Shown piece by piece: positions 25,400 to 33,672 of a DNA stretch of 64,000 nucleotides. The position numbers were made by a program, and so were the translations under genes. How positions within the stretch are numbered: the stretch's first letter is position 1; the number at the start of each line of letters is the position of its first letter. This stretch comes from Draconibacterium sp. (GTDB taxonomy: Bacteria > Bacteroidota > Bacteroidia > Bacteroidales > Prolixibacteraceae). The stretch is from positions 1 to 64,000 of the forward strand of contig WOYV01000118.1 of NCBI GenBank assembly GCA_011620585.1. The letters are read 5' to 3'. The notes beneath the pieces are model-generated. The model did not search any database. It was not told where the DNA came from and was given only the letters and a program-made list of their open reading frames with translations.

Positions 25400-26206
25400 T
25401 TAATTACTCTTGGTATAATATTTTGTGGCTTCGGGCATAAATTCCTTGAGCTTTCTTATCCTTGTTTCATCCGATGGGTGAGTACTCAAAAATTCCGGTG
25501 GTTTGGTACCTCCGGCCTCTGACATCCGTTGCCAAAAAGGTATGGCTTCCTGTGGATCGTACCCGGCCATGGCTGCAAACATTAACCCGTACTGGTCGGC
25601 TTCCGTTTCCTGCTGTCGCGACCAGGGTAATACTGCCCCAAGGGTGCTTCCAATGCCATAGGCCTGCATAAATAAATTTTTGGTTTCCTCCGGTTTTTGA
25701 GATATCGCTATTTCTAAAGCCATTCCACCCAGTTGTTGCATCATTGCCTGGCTCATTCTTTCGCTGCCATGTAATGCAATCGCATGTGCAATTTCGTGGC
25801 CCACCACAATAGCCAGTGCTGTTTCGTTTTGCGTTATTGGCAATAACCCTGTATAAACAACTACTTTTCCACCGGGCATGCACCAGGCATTCGCTTCTTT
25901 ACTTTCGATGGTGTTAAATTCCCATTTGTATCCTTCTGTTACCGATTCTTTCCCCTGGCTTTTAAAATAATTGGTAATTGCATTTGAAATACGTGCGCCA
26001 ACCCGATCGACCATGGCTGCATCTTTGTTGCTGCTTGGATTTAATACTTTATTTTCTGATAAAAATGTACTGTACTGGCTGACAGCCATCAGTTGCAATT
26101 CCGACTCAGGCACCAGGCTCAGTTGTTTGCGACCGGTTACTTTGTTTATTACACACCCTGTTAGAATTATTGCAGAAAATAATACGAATATGAGAATCTT
26201 TTTCAT
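25400..26206 (-). CDS. M48-family zinc metalloprotease lipoprotein
   Basis: The 268 residues start with a lipoprotein signal (ILIFVLFSAIILTGC, Cys18). The catalytic zinc motif HEIAH is at 137-141 and the third-ligand segment ETEADQYG lies near residue 200. THPSDETRIRKLKEFMP is the typical C-terminal M48C/Loip-like signature. Related E. coli proteins (LoiP, BepA) degrade or refold outer-membrane proteins, so a periplasmic quality-control role is likely. No 40-bp element lies upstream; instead a TATCTTTG box at 26238-26231 could be its -7 element. Confidence 0.92.
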   Translation of the reverse strand: MKKILIFVLFSAIILTGCVINKVTGRKQLSLVPESELQLMAVSQYSTFLSENKVLNPSSNKDAAMVDRVGARISNAITNYFKSQGKESVTEGYKWEFNTIESKEANAWCMPGGKVVVYTGLLPITQNETALAIVVGHEIAHAIALHGSERMSQAMMQQLGGMALEIAISQKPEETKNLFMQAYGIGSTLGAVLPWSRQQETEADQYGLMFAAMAGYDPQEAIPFWQRMSEAGGTKPPEFLSTHPSDETRIRKLKEFMPEATKYYTKSN

Positions 26207-26240
26207 GACGATGAATCTGATAGTGTCTTACAAAGATAAA

Positions 26241-26273
26241 AAGAAAATGTGGGCTGATTGCGCACATTTTCTT
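26241..26273 (-). terminator. Perfect 11-bp stem hairpin between the mini membrane gene and M48
   Basis: AAGAAAATGTG pairs perfectly with CACATTTTCTT around an 11-nt loop, and on the minus strand a TTTTTATC run follows. It fits a terminator for the mini membrane gene ending at 26366. The adjacent TATCTTTG may instead be the M48 -7 box, so the site could also have a regulatory role. Confidence 0.6.
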
Positions 26274-26365
26274 AACTAACCTAATCAAGACTATTGTATA
26301 TAAAAAATAAAGGGTGGATAATCGTGTCCGTATTTGTCCTGAAATCAGGGTAAATGAAAGTTTTT

Positions 26366-26521
26366 CTATATCGTCCTTCTTCCCTGTATAATTCTGAAGA
26401 TTATTGCAATTACTGCGATCACCAACAGAACGTGAATAATACCGCCCGCACTGTACCCAATAAAACCGATGGCCCAGGCGATAACCAGAATAACCGCGAT
26501 AAAATAGAGTAAATTTCCCAT
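26366..26521 (-). CDS. lmo0937 family mini membrane protein, 51 residues
   Basis: The frame runs from the ATG at 26519-26521 to the TAG at 26366-26368. It begins MGNLLYFIAVILVIAWAIGF and continues GGIIHVLLVIAVIAIIFRII, two membrane helices linked by YSAGG, with a short basic tail. This is an unambiguous member of the lmo0937 family, tiny inner-membrane proteins abundant in stress-responsive loci and of unknown function. No full 40-bp element is seen upstream within 250 bp. Similar but weaker is the 55-residue protein at 14759-14926. Confidence 0.88.
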   Translation of the reverse strand: MGNLLYFIAVILVIAWAIGFIGYSAGGIIHVLLVIAVIAIIFRIIQGRRTI

Positions 26522-26778
26522 GACTTTTTGTTTTGCTGTTTATTCTATATTTTTAGCCCGGCCGTATTTGATCAGACAAGCTTTTATAATTACAATCGTT
26601 TTCTATTCAATTTAATACCTGCCAAATGGTACAGTTGGTTGTTTGAACACACGTATCGTTTTTGGTCAAACAGAATCCACAGGGTAATATTATTTGAACT
26701 TTCCAAATTCTTGTTGATGCCCTGACTTTATGAAATCTGGGTATTTTTCGATTTAAAGAAGTCCTGAAAATCATTTGA

Positions 26779-27246
26779 TTAATTCACTTTTGTATTATTC
26801 ACTGTAAACCCGGCAAAGGCTTTTCCTAACTCATCCATGTCGCTTTTAAATTCGGTTTTAAATATTTGCCATTTGTCCGTTCCATCATCTGTGTAGTTAT
26901 ACAGCTTAGTTCTTAATTCGCTGTTTCTTTTTTGCAGCTCAGCCAGTTTTTTTTCATACAAGGCTTTATTTTCATCGCTGGCGCCTACAATTTTAACCCG
27001 CAGTTCTTCTATGCTTTTTTCGTTAGCAATTATTTTGTTCTCAAACTCAATTTTAAATTGCTGGAATTCTGTAATTGAATCCTGACGGGCCTGGTTTAAA
27101 TCACTCTTTGCATCTAAAACCTCCATTTTGGCATCAATAACATTTTCTTCAGCATTTTCAAGTTTTTGTGAAGGAGAATTGCAGCCGGTGAAAATTGAAG
27201 CAGCAATAAATGTTGTTACAGCCATTGTTAAAAGTATTTTTTTCAT
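26779..27246 (-). CDS. Coiled-coil lipoprotein
   Basis: The 155-residue product has a lipoprotein signal (TMAVTTFIAASIFTGC). Strongly heptad-patterned helical sequence (SQKLENAEENVIDAKMEV, then ENKIIANEKSIEELR) runs through the central part. The region ALYEKKLAELQKRNSELRTKL continues the coil. It is likely a periplasmic lipoprotein of unknown partner. Promoter copy G (27316-27355) precedes it directly, so it belongs to the candidate regulon. Confidence 0.83.
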   Translation of the reverse strand: MKKILLTMAVTTFIAASIFTGCNSPSQKLENAEENVIDAKMEVLDAKSDLNQARQDSITEFQQFKIEFENKIIANEKSIEELRVKIVGASDENKALYEKKLAELQKRNSELRTKLYNYTDDGTDKWQIFKTEFKSDMDELGKAFAGFTVNNTKVN

Positions 27247-27286
27247 GTTGTCGATATTAACGGTGAAATTTCATTATTACACATTT

Positions 27287-27355
27287 CAAAGATATTTCTC
27301 TTTGATGCCAAAACACTTACACAACTTTGAGTTTTAGTTACATCATTCACACATT
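27287..27355 (-). promoter_or_regulatory. 40-bp stress-island promoter element, copy G
   Basis: The minus strand reads AATGTGTGAATGATGTAAC, then AAAGTTGTGTAAG, with the same 21-bp period. TATCTTTG (27294-27287) is a perfect TAnnTTTG match at the 27-bp position, the best -7 box of the set and the anchor for reading the others. It precedes the coiled-coil lipoprotein gene. Confidence 0.9.
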
Positions 27356-27372
27356 TGGAAAACTACAAACAC

Positions 27373-30300
27373 TTATCTGTTTTCACTTAATTTTAACTTG
27401 CTTATTGACTCGATTGAGAAAACAAACCGGATCCTGTTTTTGAAAGCGCCACTGGCTGATTTAATATTTTTGGAAACCAGTAAGGGAATATAAATTTCGA
27501 AAAAGTCCCAAATACCGGCTTTCACGCCTGCTTCATAAAAAAATGAGGAGTTTTGGACTGTTGTACTACCATGATCGTTCAGTAATAAATTGAGAAAAGG
27601 CTTTACAGGAAACCTGTCCGCATTGCCTGGCAAATTACTGGTAAAGGACAATGAAAAGAGCCATCGGCTGTAACCCAAACTATTGTTTATCGGAGAAACC
27701 AGGTTTCCTTCGGAAAGGGTCATCTGCCGCGATAAGAAGTTTTCGGGAAACACACTGAAACGGTCGGGGTATGTACCCTCGAAATGGTATTGTTCCCGTC
27801 CACTCCTCCCACTCGCCGAAAACGCATAAAAAGGGACTTCAGGATCGGTTTTCAGCATCGTCCCTGTAAAAAGCCGTATATCGAGCCCCTTGTTCGTACC
27901 CCAATAACTTAACCTGTAGTTCAAATCGAGCGAAGTTTTTTGGTACTTTTTTCCTGACTCGAATGAAACCAGCATGTTAAAAGGATTTATTACACGGGTC
28001 TTTTCGAGGAGATAACCAAACTGGAAATAGGAATTCATTTTTGCCTTTTCAGGAAGTTCAATCTGAAACAGATTAGATGCGGCAATGTAATTTGCGAAAA
28101 CGCTGTGGTTTATTGGTTGGGTCATCTCTTTATTTCGAAAATGGAGTTCCAGCCCGGTTTTTAGTTTCTGGTAATTTTGATTCTCCGGCGCTCCGAATTG
28201 CCTTGCCTCCAAAGATATGCGTGCGAGCCGGATAAAATTATCATAAGGTGCAATGTTGTACGCTACCCGGGCAAACCCCGCCAGATTGGAACTCCCAAAT
28301 GCATAAAGAGGCACGACAACATATTCCAGGGGTTTGGGAATAGTAAAGCCATTATGAAAGGCCATGCCCAGCATAAAGCCGTTTTCCCTGGTCCAGTTTA
28401 TGACGGGCATGTACAGGAGTGTGCGCTTTTCGGGATCATCAACAGAAAAAAGAAGCTGAGCCTTCACAGGATCTGCCTTGGGGAAAGTACTGTTTTTTTG
28501 AATGTTATTGTTCATCCTGAAAATTTCAGGCGTAACATGTCCGGGGTCGATAATTAATTTGGAGTAATCGCCAGGCGGGAGGTCGATACTTTTCTGTCCT
28601 TCAAAGCCATCTACCCATTTTTCAAAAAAGACGGAGTCTGCAGTCATCCCTGCAATAAGGAGTGGCGAAACCAATTCCCCCTTATTTTTTATGAGTAATT
28701 GCTGATTTCTGAAGCGAACCATTTTGTAGTCGAGCCGCTTGGTGGAGCCCAGTAAATCGGTAAAAAACCAATTTAAATTTTGTCCGGATTGTGTTTCAAA
28801 AATTACCCGAAGATCATTGGGTTGGGGATGACCCGATTTCCATTGTCGGAAATATTCCTGCATGGCGGCGTCAAAAACAGGATCGCCAAGATAAGCGCGG
28901 AGATAATTGAAAGCAGTTGCAGCTTTGTTGTAAATCATCAGTCCGTAATTCAATCCGGTATATTCCGCTGCCGGCAGGTTGATTGGTTGCTCCAGGTTGT
29001 AGCGCGCCTGAACCAGCCATTCCAATTCCTGTATGCGTTGGATTGGCAATTTATCGACATGTATAAATTCAGCCAGCGTTCTGTTTTTTACGTAAACTTC
29101 CCAAAGTTTTTTGCCGGGATATTTTTCGTGCAGATACCGGTCGGTATAGGCGCTGGTAATACTTTCGTCCATGAATGGGTATTGCCGCTCATTTGATCCC
29201 AGCGCGCTGTAAAACCAGTTATGGCAAATTTCGTGAGAAATTACTTCGTCTAATGAATAAGCGCCGTCTGCCAGGCCGATCACGGTAATACCGGGATATT
29301 CCATCCCGTCGCCGGACGTGAGGGCGCTTTGAACAGCCGTGAAATTTTGATAGGGATAATCGCCAATTTTGGCTGAAAACCAATAGATTGCTTCGCCGAC
29401 ATAATGGATGGCATCTTCCCAAAGATCAGCTTGTTTATTTGTAAACAAAACCATGGTGGTTATTTCCCGTCCGGAGTTGGGGAGTTTAACCGTCCCTTTC
29501 TGTACATGGAACCGTTTATCGGCAAACCAGGCAAAATCATGTATTTTATCGGCGGTATAACGGAGTGTTTTCAATTGCTTCGAAGAAAGCGGAAAACCAG
29601 TTTTAGAAGAATTGCCAGTTTTGATCCACGAAGTGTCGGCTGCAAGTGTTTCCAGCATTTCAATTTCGCTGTCGGTTTGAAGGTTTCCCGATGCTCCCAC
29701 GATGTAATTGGCGGGCAAAGTTATACGCACATCAAAGCCCCCAAACTCGGAATAAAATTCGCCCTGATCGAGGTAAGACATTGGGTGCCAGCCTGACCGG
29801 TCGTAAACGGCAGGCTTGGGGTACCATTGCGAAATTTGATAGGATTCGCCAATGTGGCCCAGCCTGGAAGTAACTCCTTTGGGAATTTTTACTCGAAAAG
29901 GTGTGGTAATAAGTAGGCTGTCGCCCGAAATCAGGGGAAGCTCCAGGTTAATTCGGCAAATGTCGGGCTGGCCGGGCAATAATTCCCAGCGAACTTTTCT
30001 GCCATTTACTTTAAAGTTGAGTGAATCGATGGATCCTCTTAACTCCGGATCATTAAATAACTTTTCCTTTCCATACCCTTGAAACAATTGCCTGGCTAAA
30101 GGAGTGTTGTTGTTTGAATACGCGTTTGGCCATAAATGGAAATATAAAAAATGGAGCGTGTCCGACGAGTGGTTGATGTATTCAAGGGTTTCGAACGCGT
30201 TTAACTCATGAAGCTGATCGTTTAGCGAAACCTGAATTTTGTAGTTGACCTCTTGCTGGAAATATTCCTGGGATAAAACTTCGGAATAAGACCCGATAAA

Positions 30301-30426
30301 GAACAGGTAAATGAAGATGAAATGAAGTGTTGAAAGGAGGCGGGTTAATCTCTTGTGATTCTTTGGATTTGAACCTGTTTTTGCATTTTTTGTCATTGAA
30401 ACCTGCTGGAGATTTGAATACTTCAT
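27373..30426 (-). CDS. M1-family metallopeptidase (aminopeptidase N-like)
   Basis: The 1017 residues open with a basic stretch and a signal-like helix (LLSTLHFIFIYLFFIGSYSEVLSQ). The M1 substrate motif GMEYPGIT corresponds to the GAMEN exopeptidase region. HEICH near residue 397, followed by 18 residues and Glu, gives the full HExxH-X18-E zinc site. The long C-terminal half is beta-rich and barrel-like, unlike classical PepN, so it may be surface or outer-membrane associated. It is the last of three genes (31912, 31504, 30426) read leftwards with gaps of 49-72 bp. Confidence 0.9.
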   Translation of the reverse strand: MKYSNLQQVSMTKNAKTGSNPKNHKRLTRLLSTLHFIFIYLFFIGSYSEVLSQEYFQQEVNYKIQVSLNDQLHELNAFETLEYINHSSDTLHFLYFHLWPNAYSNNNTPLARQLFQGYGKEKLFNDPELRGSIDSLNFKVNGRKVRWELLPGQPDICRINLELPLISGDSLLITTPFRVKIPKGVTSRLGHIGESYQISQWYPKPAVYDRSGWHPMSYLDQGEFYSEFGGFDVRITLPANYIVGASGNLQTDSEIEMLETLAADTSWIKTGNSSKTGFPLSSKQLKTLRYTADKIHDFAWFADKRFHVQKGTVKLPNSGREITTMVLFTNKQADLWEDAIHYVGEAIYWFSAKIGDYPYQNFTAVQSALTSGDGMEYPGITVIGLADGAYSLDEVISHEICHNWFYSALGSNERQYPFMDESITSAYTDRYLHEKYPGKKLWEVYVKNRTLAEFIHVDKLPIQRIQELEWLVQARYNLEQPINLPAAEYTGLNYGLMIYNKAATAFNYLRAYLGDPVFDAAMQEYFRQWKSGHPQPNDLRVIFETQSGQNLNWFFTDLLGSTKRLDYKMVRFRNQQLLIKNKGELVSPLLIAGMTADSVFFEKWVDGFEGQKSIDLPPGDYSKLIIDPGHVTPEIFRMNNNIQKNSTFPKADPVKAQLLFSVDDPEKRTLLYMPVINWTRENGFMLGMAFHNGFTIPKPLEYVVVPLYAFGSSNLAGFARVAYNIAPYDNFIRLARISLEARQFGAPENQNYQKLKTGLELHFRNKEMTQPINHSVFANYIAASNLFQIELPEKAKMNSYFQFGYLLEKTRVINPFNMLVSFESGKKYQKTSLDLNYRLSYWGTNKGLDIRLFTGTMLKTDPEVPFYAFSASGRSGREQYHFEGTYPDRFSVFPENFLSRQMTLSEGNLVSPINNSLGYSRWLFSLSFTSNLPGNADRFPVKPFLNLLLNDHGSTTVQNSSFFYEAGVKAGIWDFFEIYIPLLVSKNIKSASGAFKNRIRFVFSIESISKLKLSENR

Positions 30427-30475
30427 GGCATATGCCGCAGTATTCCAACCCCTGTTTTTAAAGGTTCTGGGCCTT

Positions 30476-31504
30476 CTATTTATTTTGACGGTTCATCGGC
30501 TGATGAAGTTGTTCTTCTTTCTGAGTAAGCCCCCGTTCTTGAACCTGGATGTTTTGAATTGATTGTTGACGTGGAAGTTGTAAACGATATTGCCGATATA
30601 TTCTCCTGGATCTCCCCGGCAGAACTTGCGTATTGTCCTGGATATTATCTTTTGGGAATATTGTATTTTCCCTAAAAGATTCAACTCTTTCTTTGGGAGA
30701 TTTTACGTCCCGAAAGTCCGTTATTTCCGATGGTGCACATCTTTGATTTATAACCCTGTTCGATTCAACCAGGGGCCTGTATAATTCCAGTCGGTTATTG
30801 TCTAATACTTGTCCTGGCTTGTTGTAATCCCTGATTTCAACGCTGCGGAATGTCCTGCCGGTTATACGTTGCGCTTGTTGTAAAGGTGGTCCGAAAATAT
30901 ATGTTGTATTGCGCCTGTTATCGTTGTTTTTATTGTTAATTACAGAAGAGTTTCTGATAATCTTTCGATGGGTGAATGTGTTTACATAGTAGTTATCAAT
31001 ATTTGATTTGCCAAAATCGCTGTATTGTACAAAATTCCAATGCTTAAGGTCTTCATATCGGCTGTTGAAATTCATAGCGATGTTCATTCCGGGGCTCATG
31101 GGCGCCCAACCGTAATACCCATGAGCCTTTCTCCAGACAACCCACGAAGGCCCCCATTCACTATCGGGAACCCAAAACCATCCGTAATAATCATCGTAAT
31201 CCCACCGTCCGTAATGAAATGGCGCCCAACCCCAGGAGTAAGCCGATACCCATGTCCAGCCATAGCCAGTCAGTACCCACTGTCCGGCAGTGGAATAGGG
31301 AGCAAAATACGCATCCACATTCGGAATCCAGACATAATCGTAATTCGGATAGTCGACCCATAGCCCATAAGGGCTTAATTCGTCATAAAAAACCTGAAAA
31401 CTGATATAATCCTGCTGTTGCTGTGCTGATAGCGATTGAACCAAAAATAAAGGGTGAATGTATATTATAAACAGTACAGCTCCTATTTTAAAGAGAGTTT
31501 TCAC
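30476..31504 (-). CDS. DUF6600/YXWGXW-type secreted protein
   Basis: The 342-residue protein has a signal peptide (about 1-28, ending SLSAQ) and an aromatic domain with repeated Trp-Gly and Tyr-Gly motifs. Examples are ELSPYGLWVDYPNYDYVWIP, GYGWTWVSAYSWGWAPFHYG and WDYDDYYGWFWVPDSEWG. This is the DUF6600 or YXWGXW pattern seen in secreted proteins of many Gram-negatives. A glutamine- and arginine-rich C-terminal tail looks disordered. It is envelope or surface located; function is unknown. It lies between the 111-residue membrane protein and the M1 peptidase. Confidence 0.8.
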   Translation of the reverse strand: MKTLFKIGAVLFIIYIHPLFLVQSLSAQQQQDYISFQVFYDELSPYGLWVDYPNYDYVWIPNVDAYFAPYSTAGQWVLTGYGWTWVSAYSWGWAPFHYGRWDYDDYYGWFWVPDSEWGPSWVVWRKAHGYYGWAPMSPGMNIAMNFNSRYEDLKHWNFVQYSDFGKSNIDNYYVNTFTHRKIIRNSSVINNKNNDNRRNTTYIFGPPLQQAQRITGRTFRSVEIRDYNKPGQVLDNNRLELYRPLVESNRVINQRCAPSEITDFRDVKSPKERVESFRENTIFPKDNIQDNTQVLPGRSRRIYRQYRLQLPRQQSIQNIQVQERGLTQKEEQLHQPMNRQNK

Positions 31505-31576
31505 TTTGTCGGATTCTTAAAAAATTATTCTTTTAAAATTTTACAATCAGTATCGCAGGTTTTTAAAGATTACAGA

Positions 31577-31912
31577 TCAAACCAAAAGGATAACCAGGAT
31601 AATAATTAGAACCAAAGCAAGGCCACTAATAACAACGGTCCCTCCGCTTTTCTTTACATTCTCCTTAATCTCTTTCAGTTCTTTTCTTAGTTCCTTCCGA
31701 TCTTTGGCATTTAGTTCTGATTTATCCATATTCCGGATTTCTTCAACACGTTTTGTCAATCGGCTAATTTCCTCTTCCGATAGTTTGTTTTCGGTTTTTA
31801 CCGGAACCGCAGATTTATCAGCTTCCGGTTTTACATCCTTTGTTCCTGCAAATACCATTGCTGAACTCAGGGTGAAAATCATTACAATTACAAAAAAAAT
31901 TACCTTTTTCAT
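31577..31912 (-). CDS. Small exported protein with C-terminal membrane anchor
   Basis: ATG at 31910-31912 gives 111 residues: an N-terminal signal-like segment (VIFFVIVMIFTLSSAMVFA), then a charged helical middle (EEEISRLTKRVEEIRNMDKS). A C-terminal hydrophobic helix (VVISGLALVLIIILVILLV) completes it. The layout suggests a periplasmic coiled coil tethered to the inner membrane. The upstream extension to 31984 would overlap promoter copy H and is rejected. No family is recognised. Confidence 0.72.
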   Translation of the reverse strand: MKKVIFFVIVMIFTLSSAMVFAGTKDVKPEADKSAVPVKTENKLSEEEISRLTKRVEEIRNMDKSELNAKDRKELRKELKEIKENVKKSGGTVVISGLALVLIIILVILLV

Positions 31913-31941
31913 TTTGTTTATTTTTAGTGAAAATTTATAGT

Positions 31942-32015
31942 GAAAGGTAGTGGATGCCACTTGAATCGAGGTGTTGTTACACAATCCTGATTATAAATCA
32001 TATAAATCATACATT
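31942..32015 (-). promoter_or_regulatory. 40-bp stress-island promoter element, copy H (diverged)
   Basis: The minus strand shows AATGTATGATTTATATGAT, then AGGATTGTGTAAC. The second half-site is perfect, the first eroded, and the best -7 candidate TACCTTTC (31949-31942) lies 32 rather than 27 bp away. It precedes the 111-residue protein and the genes beyond it. This is the weakest copy with respect to geometry. Confidence 0.6.
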
Positions 32016-32041
32016 TAGTAACTTCACTCTTTTTCAGGAAG

Positions 32042-32260
32042 CTAAATCCGGGCCTTTTTACTGAGTGCAAAAACAGCAATTCCCCCTACAATTAAAATTA
32101 CTCCAACAATAGGCGGCCATTGAACAGTGTGGCTTTTTTCGGCGCTAATTTCAATCGGGCCCAGATCTACCACCTTTTCTTTGGTCAAATAGTCAAATCC
32201 TGTGTAAACAATCATTATAAATCCAATTGCGATAAGTACAATTCCAATGGTTTTTTTCAT
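32042..32260 (-). CDS. Small two-span membrane protein, 72 residues (DUF3185-like)
   Basis: The protein has two hydrophobic segments (TIGIVLIAIGFIMIVYTGF and PPIVGVILIVGGIAVFAL) separated by KEKVVDLGPIEISAEKSH. The overall layout resembles DUF3185-like and related mini membrane proteins; the family call is tentative. It has its own promoter element copy I just upstream. Confidence 0.65.
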   Translation of the reverse strand: MKKTIGIVLIAIGFIMIVYTGFDYLTKEKVVDLGPIEISAEKSHTVQWPPIVGVILIVGGIAVFALSKKARI

Positions 32261-32293
32261 TTTACTGGTTTTTATGATTAAATTTCAAGTTCT

Positions 32294-32361
32294 CAAAGGT
32301 TCGCGTCTTTATTTAGGTAGGGATACATAATCCCGGATAAGAGTTAAATCATTCACACATT
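32294..32361 (-). promoter_or_regulatory. 40-bp stress-island promoter element, copy I
   Basis: The minus strand reads AATGTGTGAATGATTTAAC, then GGGATTATGTATC. AACCTTTG (32301-32294) follows at 26 bp. Both half-sites carry a mismatch, but the AATGTGTGAATGAT block is intact. It precedes the 72-residue membrane protein. Confidence 0.75.
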
Positions 32362-32469
32362 TTACACCATTGGGATGGTTAACACTTTACAAATACCTGT
32401 CTGATGAAATATAACCTGCGAATTTCAGCTAAAATTCAAAGTAATAATGTGTGGCTGATAAAACTGACA

Positions 32470-32655
32470 TCAGATTTGTATGTTCTGCAAACTATTCAGA
32501 ACACCAAATTCTTTCAGTAACCATACTACCAGAACGATTACAACAACGGCATTAAGAATATTTTTAATGGTGCGTTGCATCGGAATATAGCTGTTAATGA
32601 GCCAAAGGATAATCCCAACAACCAGAATGACAACGATAATAGTTAAAATAGACAT
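32470..32655 (-). CDS. Thivi_2564 family mini membrane protein
   Basis: The 61 residues contain two hydrophobic helices, MSILTIIVVILVVGIILWLI and NILNAVVVIVLVVWLLKEF, around NSYIPMQRTIK. This exactly fits the Thivi_2564 family, tiny inner-membrane proteins of unknown role. Promoter copy J lies directly upstream, which makes it another mini membrane member of the regulon. Confidence 0.85.
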   Translation of the reverse strand: MSILTIIVVILVVGIILWLINSYIPMQRTIKNILNAVVVIVLVVWLLKEFGVLNSLQNIQI

Positions 32656-32693
32656 GCTAATAAATTTAAAAATTGTTGCTTAATAGTATCGTG

Positions 32694-32762
32694 TAAAGGT
32701 CAGGTTCATTCTGATAAAAAGTGTTACATATTTTTCGGCAAGAGTTACATCATTCACACATT
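32694..32762 (-). promoter_or_regulatory. 40-bp stress-island promoter element, copy J
   Basis: The minus strand reads AATGTGTGAATGATGTAAC, then AAATATGTAAC, with exact 21-bp spacing. GACCTTTA (32701-32694) follows at 27 bp. It precedes the Thivi_2564 gene at 32655. Confidence 0.84.
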
Positions 32763-32781
32763 TTCTTTATTGGCAGAAAGT

Positions 32782-33550
32782 TCATTTTGAAATATAAAGT
32801 TCAACTTGTCCGGATTCTATTTTTGAGATAATAACGATGTCGTTAATAATATTGAGCATCCGTGCTCCGCTTTTCTCAATAATTTCAATAAATGCGTGCT
32901 GACCGGCTCCTGTAAAATGAGGCGTTTTGAGCCGTTCAGTAAATTCAAGGATCCCATTCATCGGTGTACGAATTTCGTGGCTCATATTGGCAAGGAAGGC
33001 AGATTTTAGCCGATCACTTTCCCCTGCTTTTTCTTTGGCGTTTATCAATTCCCGTTCATTCTATTAATTCGACGTCATCAAAGCTGGACATATCAGGATG
33101 TCCATAAAGACCGGTAATCTTCCTGAAGTATAACTCAGTATTTTTCGTCATGTGCATAACCGTGTTGAACCTGCAAACAATCATCTTTATCGCCGGCAAT
33201 ATCTTGTGGGATTTTCCAGGGGTCAATAGCACGTTGGTCCTGGAGAATCTTTTTTTCCTGGTTATCAACTATAATAATGCCGCCGATGGAAGAATTAATC
33301 CGGGCTTTAAGAAGAGCTGTTTTCTCACGCAAGACTTTCTGTACGTTTGCGCCCGGTAATATCGCGGATATTGCATTGAATAACATCCTGGCTACCTTCT
33401 AAATAGATATTTCCCACAAACCCTACATGAATTTTTTGCCCATTGATTGTTTCCAGTGGTAAATCTTCATAACGGACGTATTCCTTTTGCTGTAATTCCA
33501 GGAATTTCTCTTTATTCTGAATTTTGATCGTTAGTTGAAGGAGGCATGCT
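32782..33550 (-). pseudogene. Decayed PAS-histidine kinase remnant
   Basis: Read leftwards, three frames each give a convincing piece of one protein. A PAS end (YVRYEDLPLETINGQKIHVG to CNIRDITGRKR) stops at a TGA. A second PAS (INSSIGGIIIVDNQEKKIL, RAIDPWKIPQDI) then shifts frame at LQVQH into a third frame (MHMTKNTELYFRKITGLYGHPD). Finally a HisKA segment with [12 protein letters not shown] ends prematurely at [13 protein letters not shown]. The ATPase domain is absent. The HisKA part closely parallels the intact kinase at 33664-37269. At least two frameshifts and a 3' truncation mark it as a pseudogene. Promoter copy K lies upstream. Confidence 0.82.
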
Positions 33551-33603
33551 TGTTATTTTTAAAGATGTTAACTTTTAAACGGTACCAGAGTTTAACCTAA
33601 TCT

Positions 33604-33672
33604 TTAAATTTCAAGCTTTGTCAATAAAATTTTTTACACAATTCTGAATAATAGTAACATCATTCACACATT
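33604..33672 (-). promoter_or_regulatory. 40-bp stress-island promoter element, copy K
   Basis: The minus strand reads AATGTGTGAATGATGTTAC, then AGAATTGTGTAAA, with the 21-bp period. The -7 candidate AAATTTAA (33611-33604) is poor. It stands between the intact hybrid kinase and the decayed kinase, so promoter decay may accompany gene decay. Confidence 0.7.

Noticed and set aside
31913-31984. Extended start for the 111-residue exported protein
   Set aside because: It would cover the -7 box and part of promoter copy H. The signal-like segment begins at the internal ATG.
15001-33672. The repeated 40-bp element as a CRISPR array or transposon end
   Set aside because: Copies are dispersed, single, oriented with genes and at fixed distance from -7 boxes. 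There are no spacers, no cas genes and no transposase.
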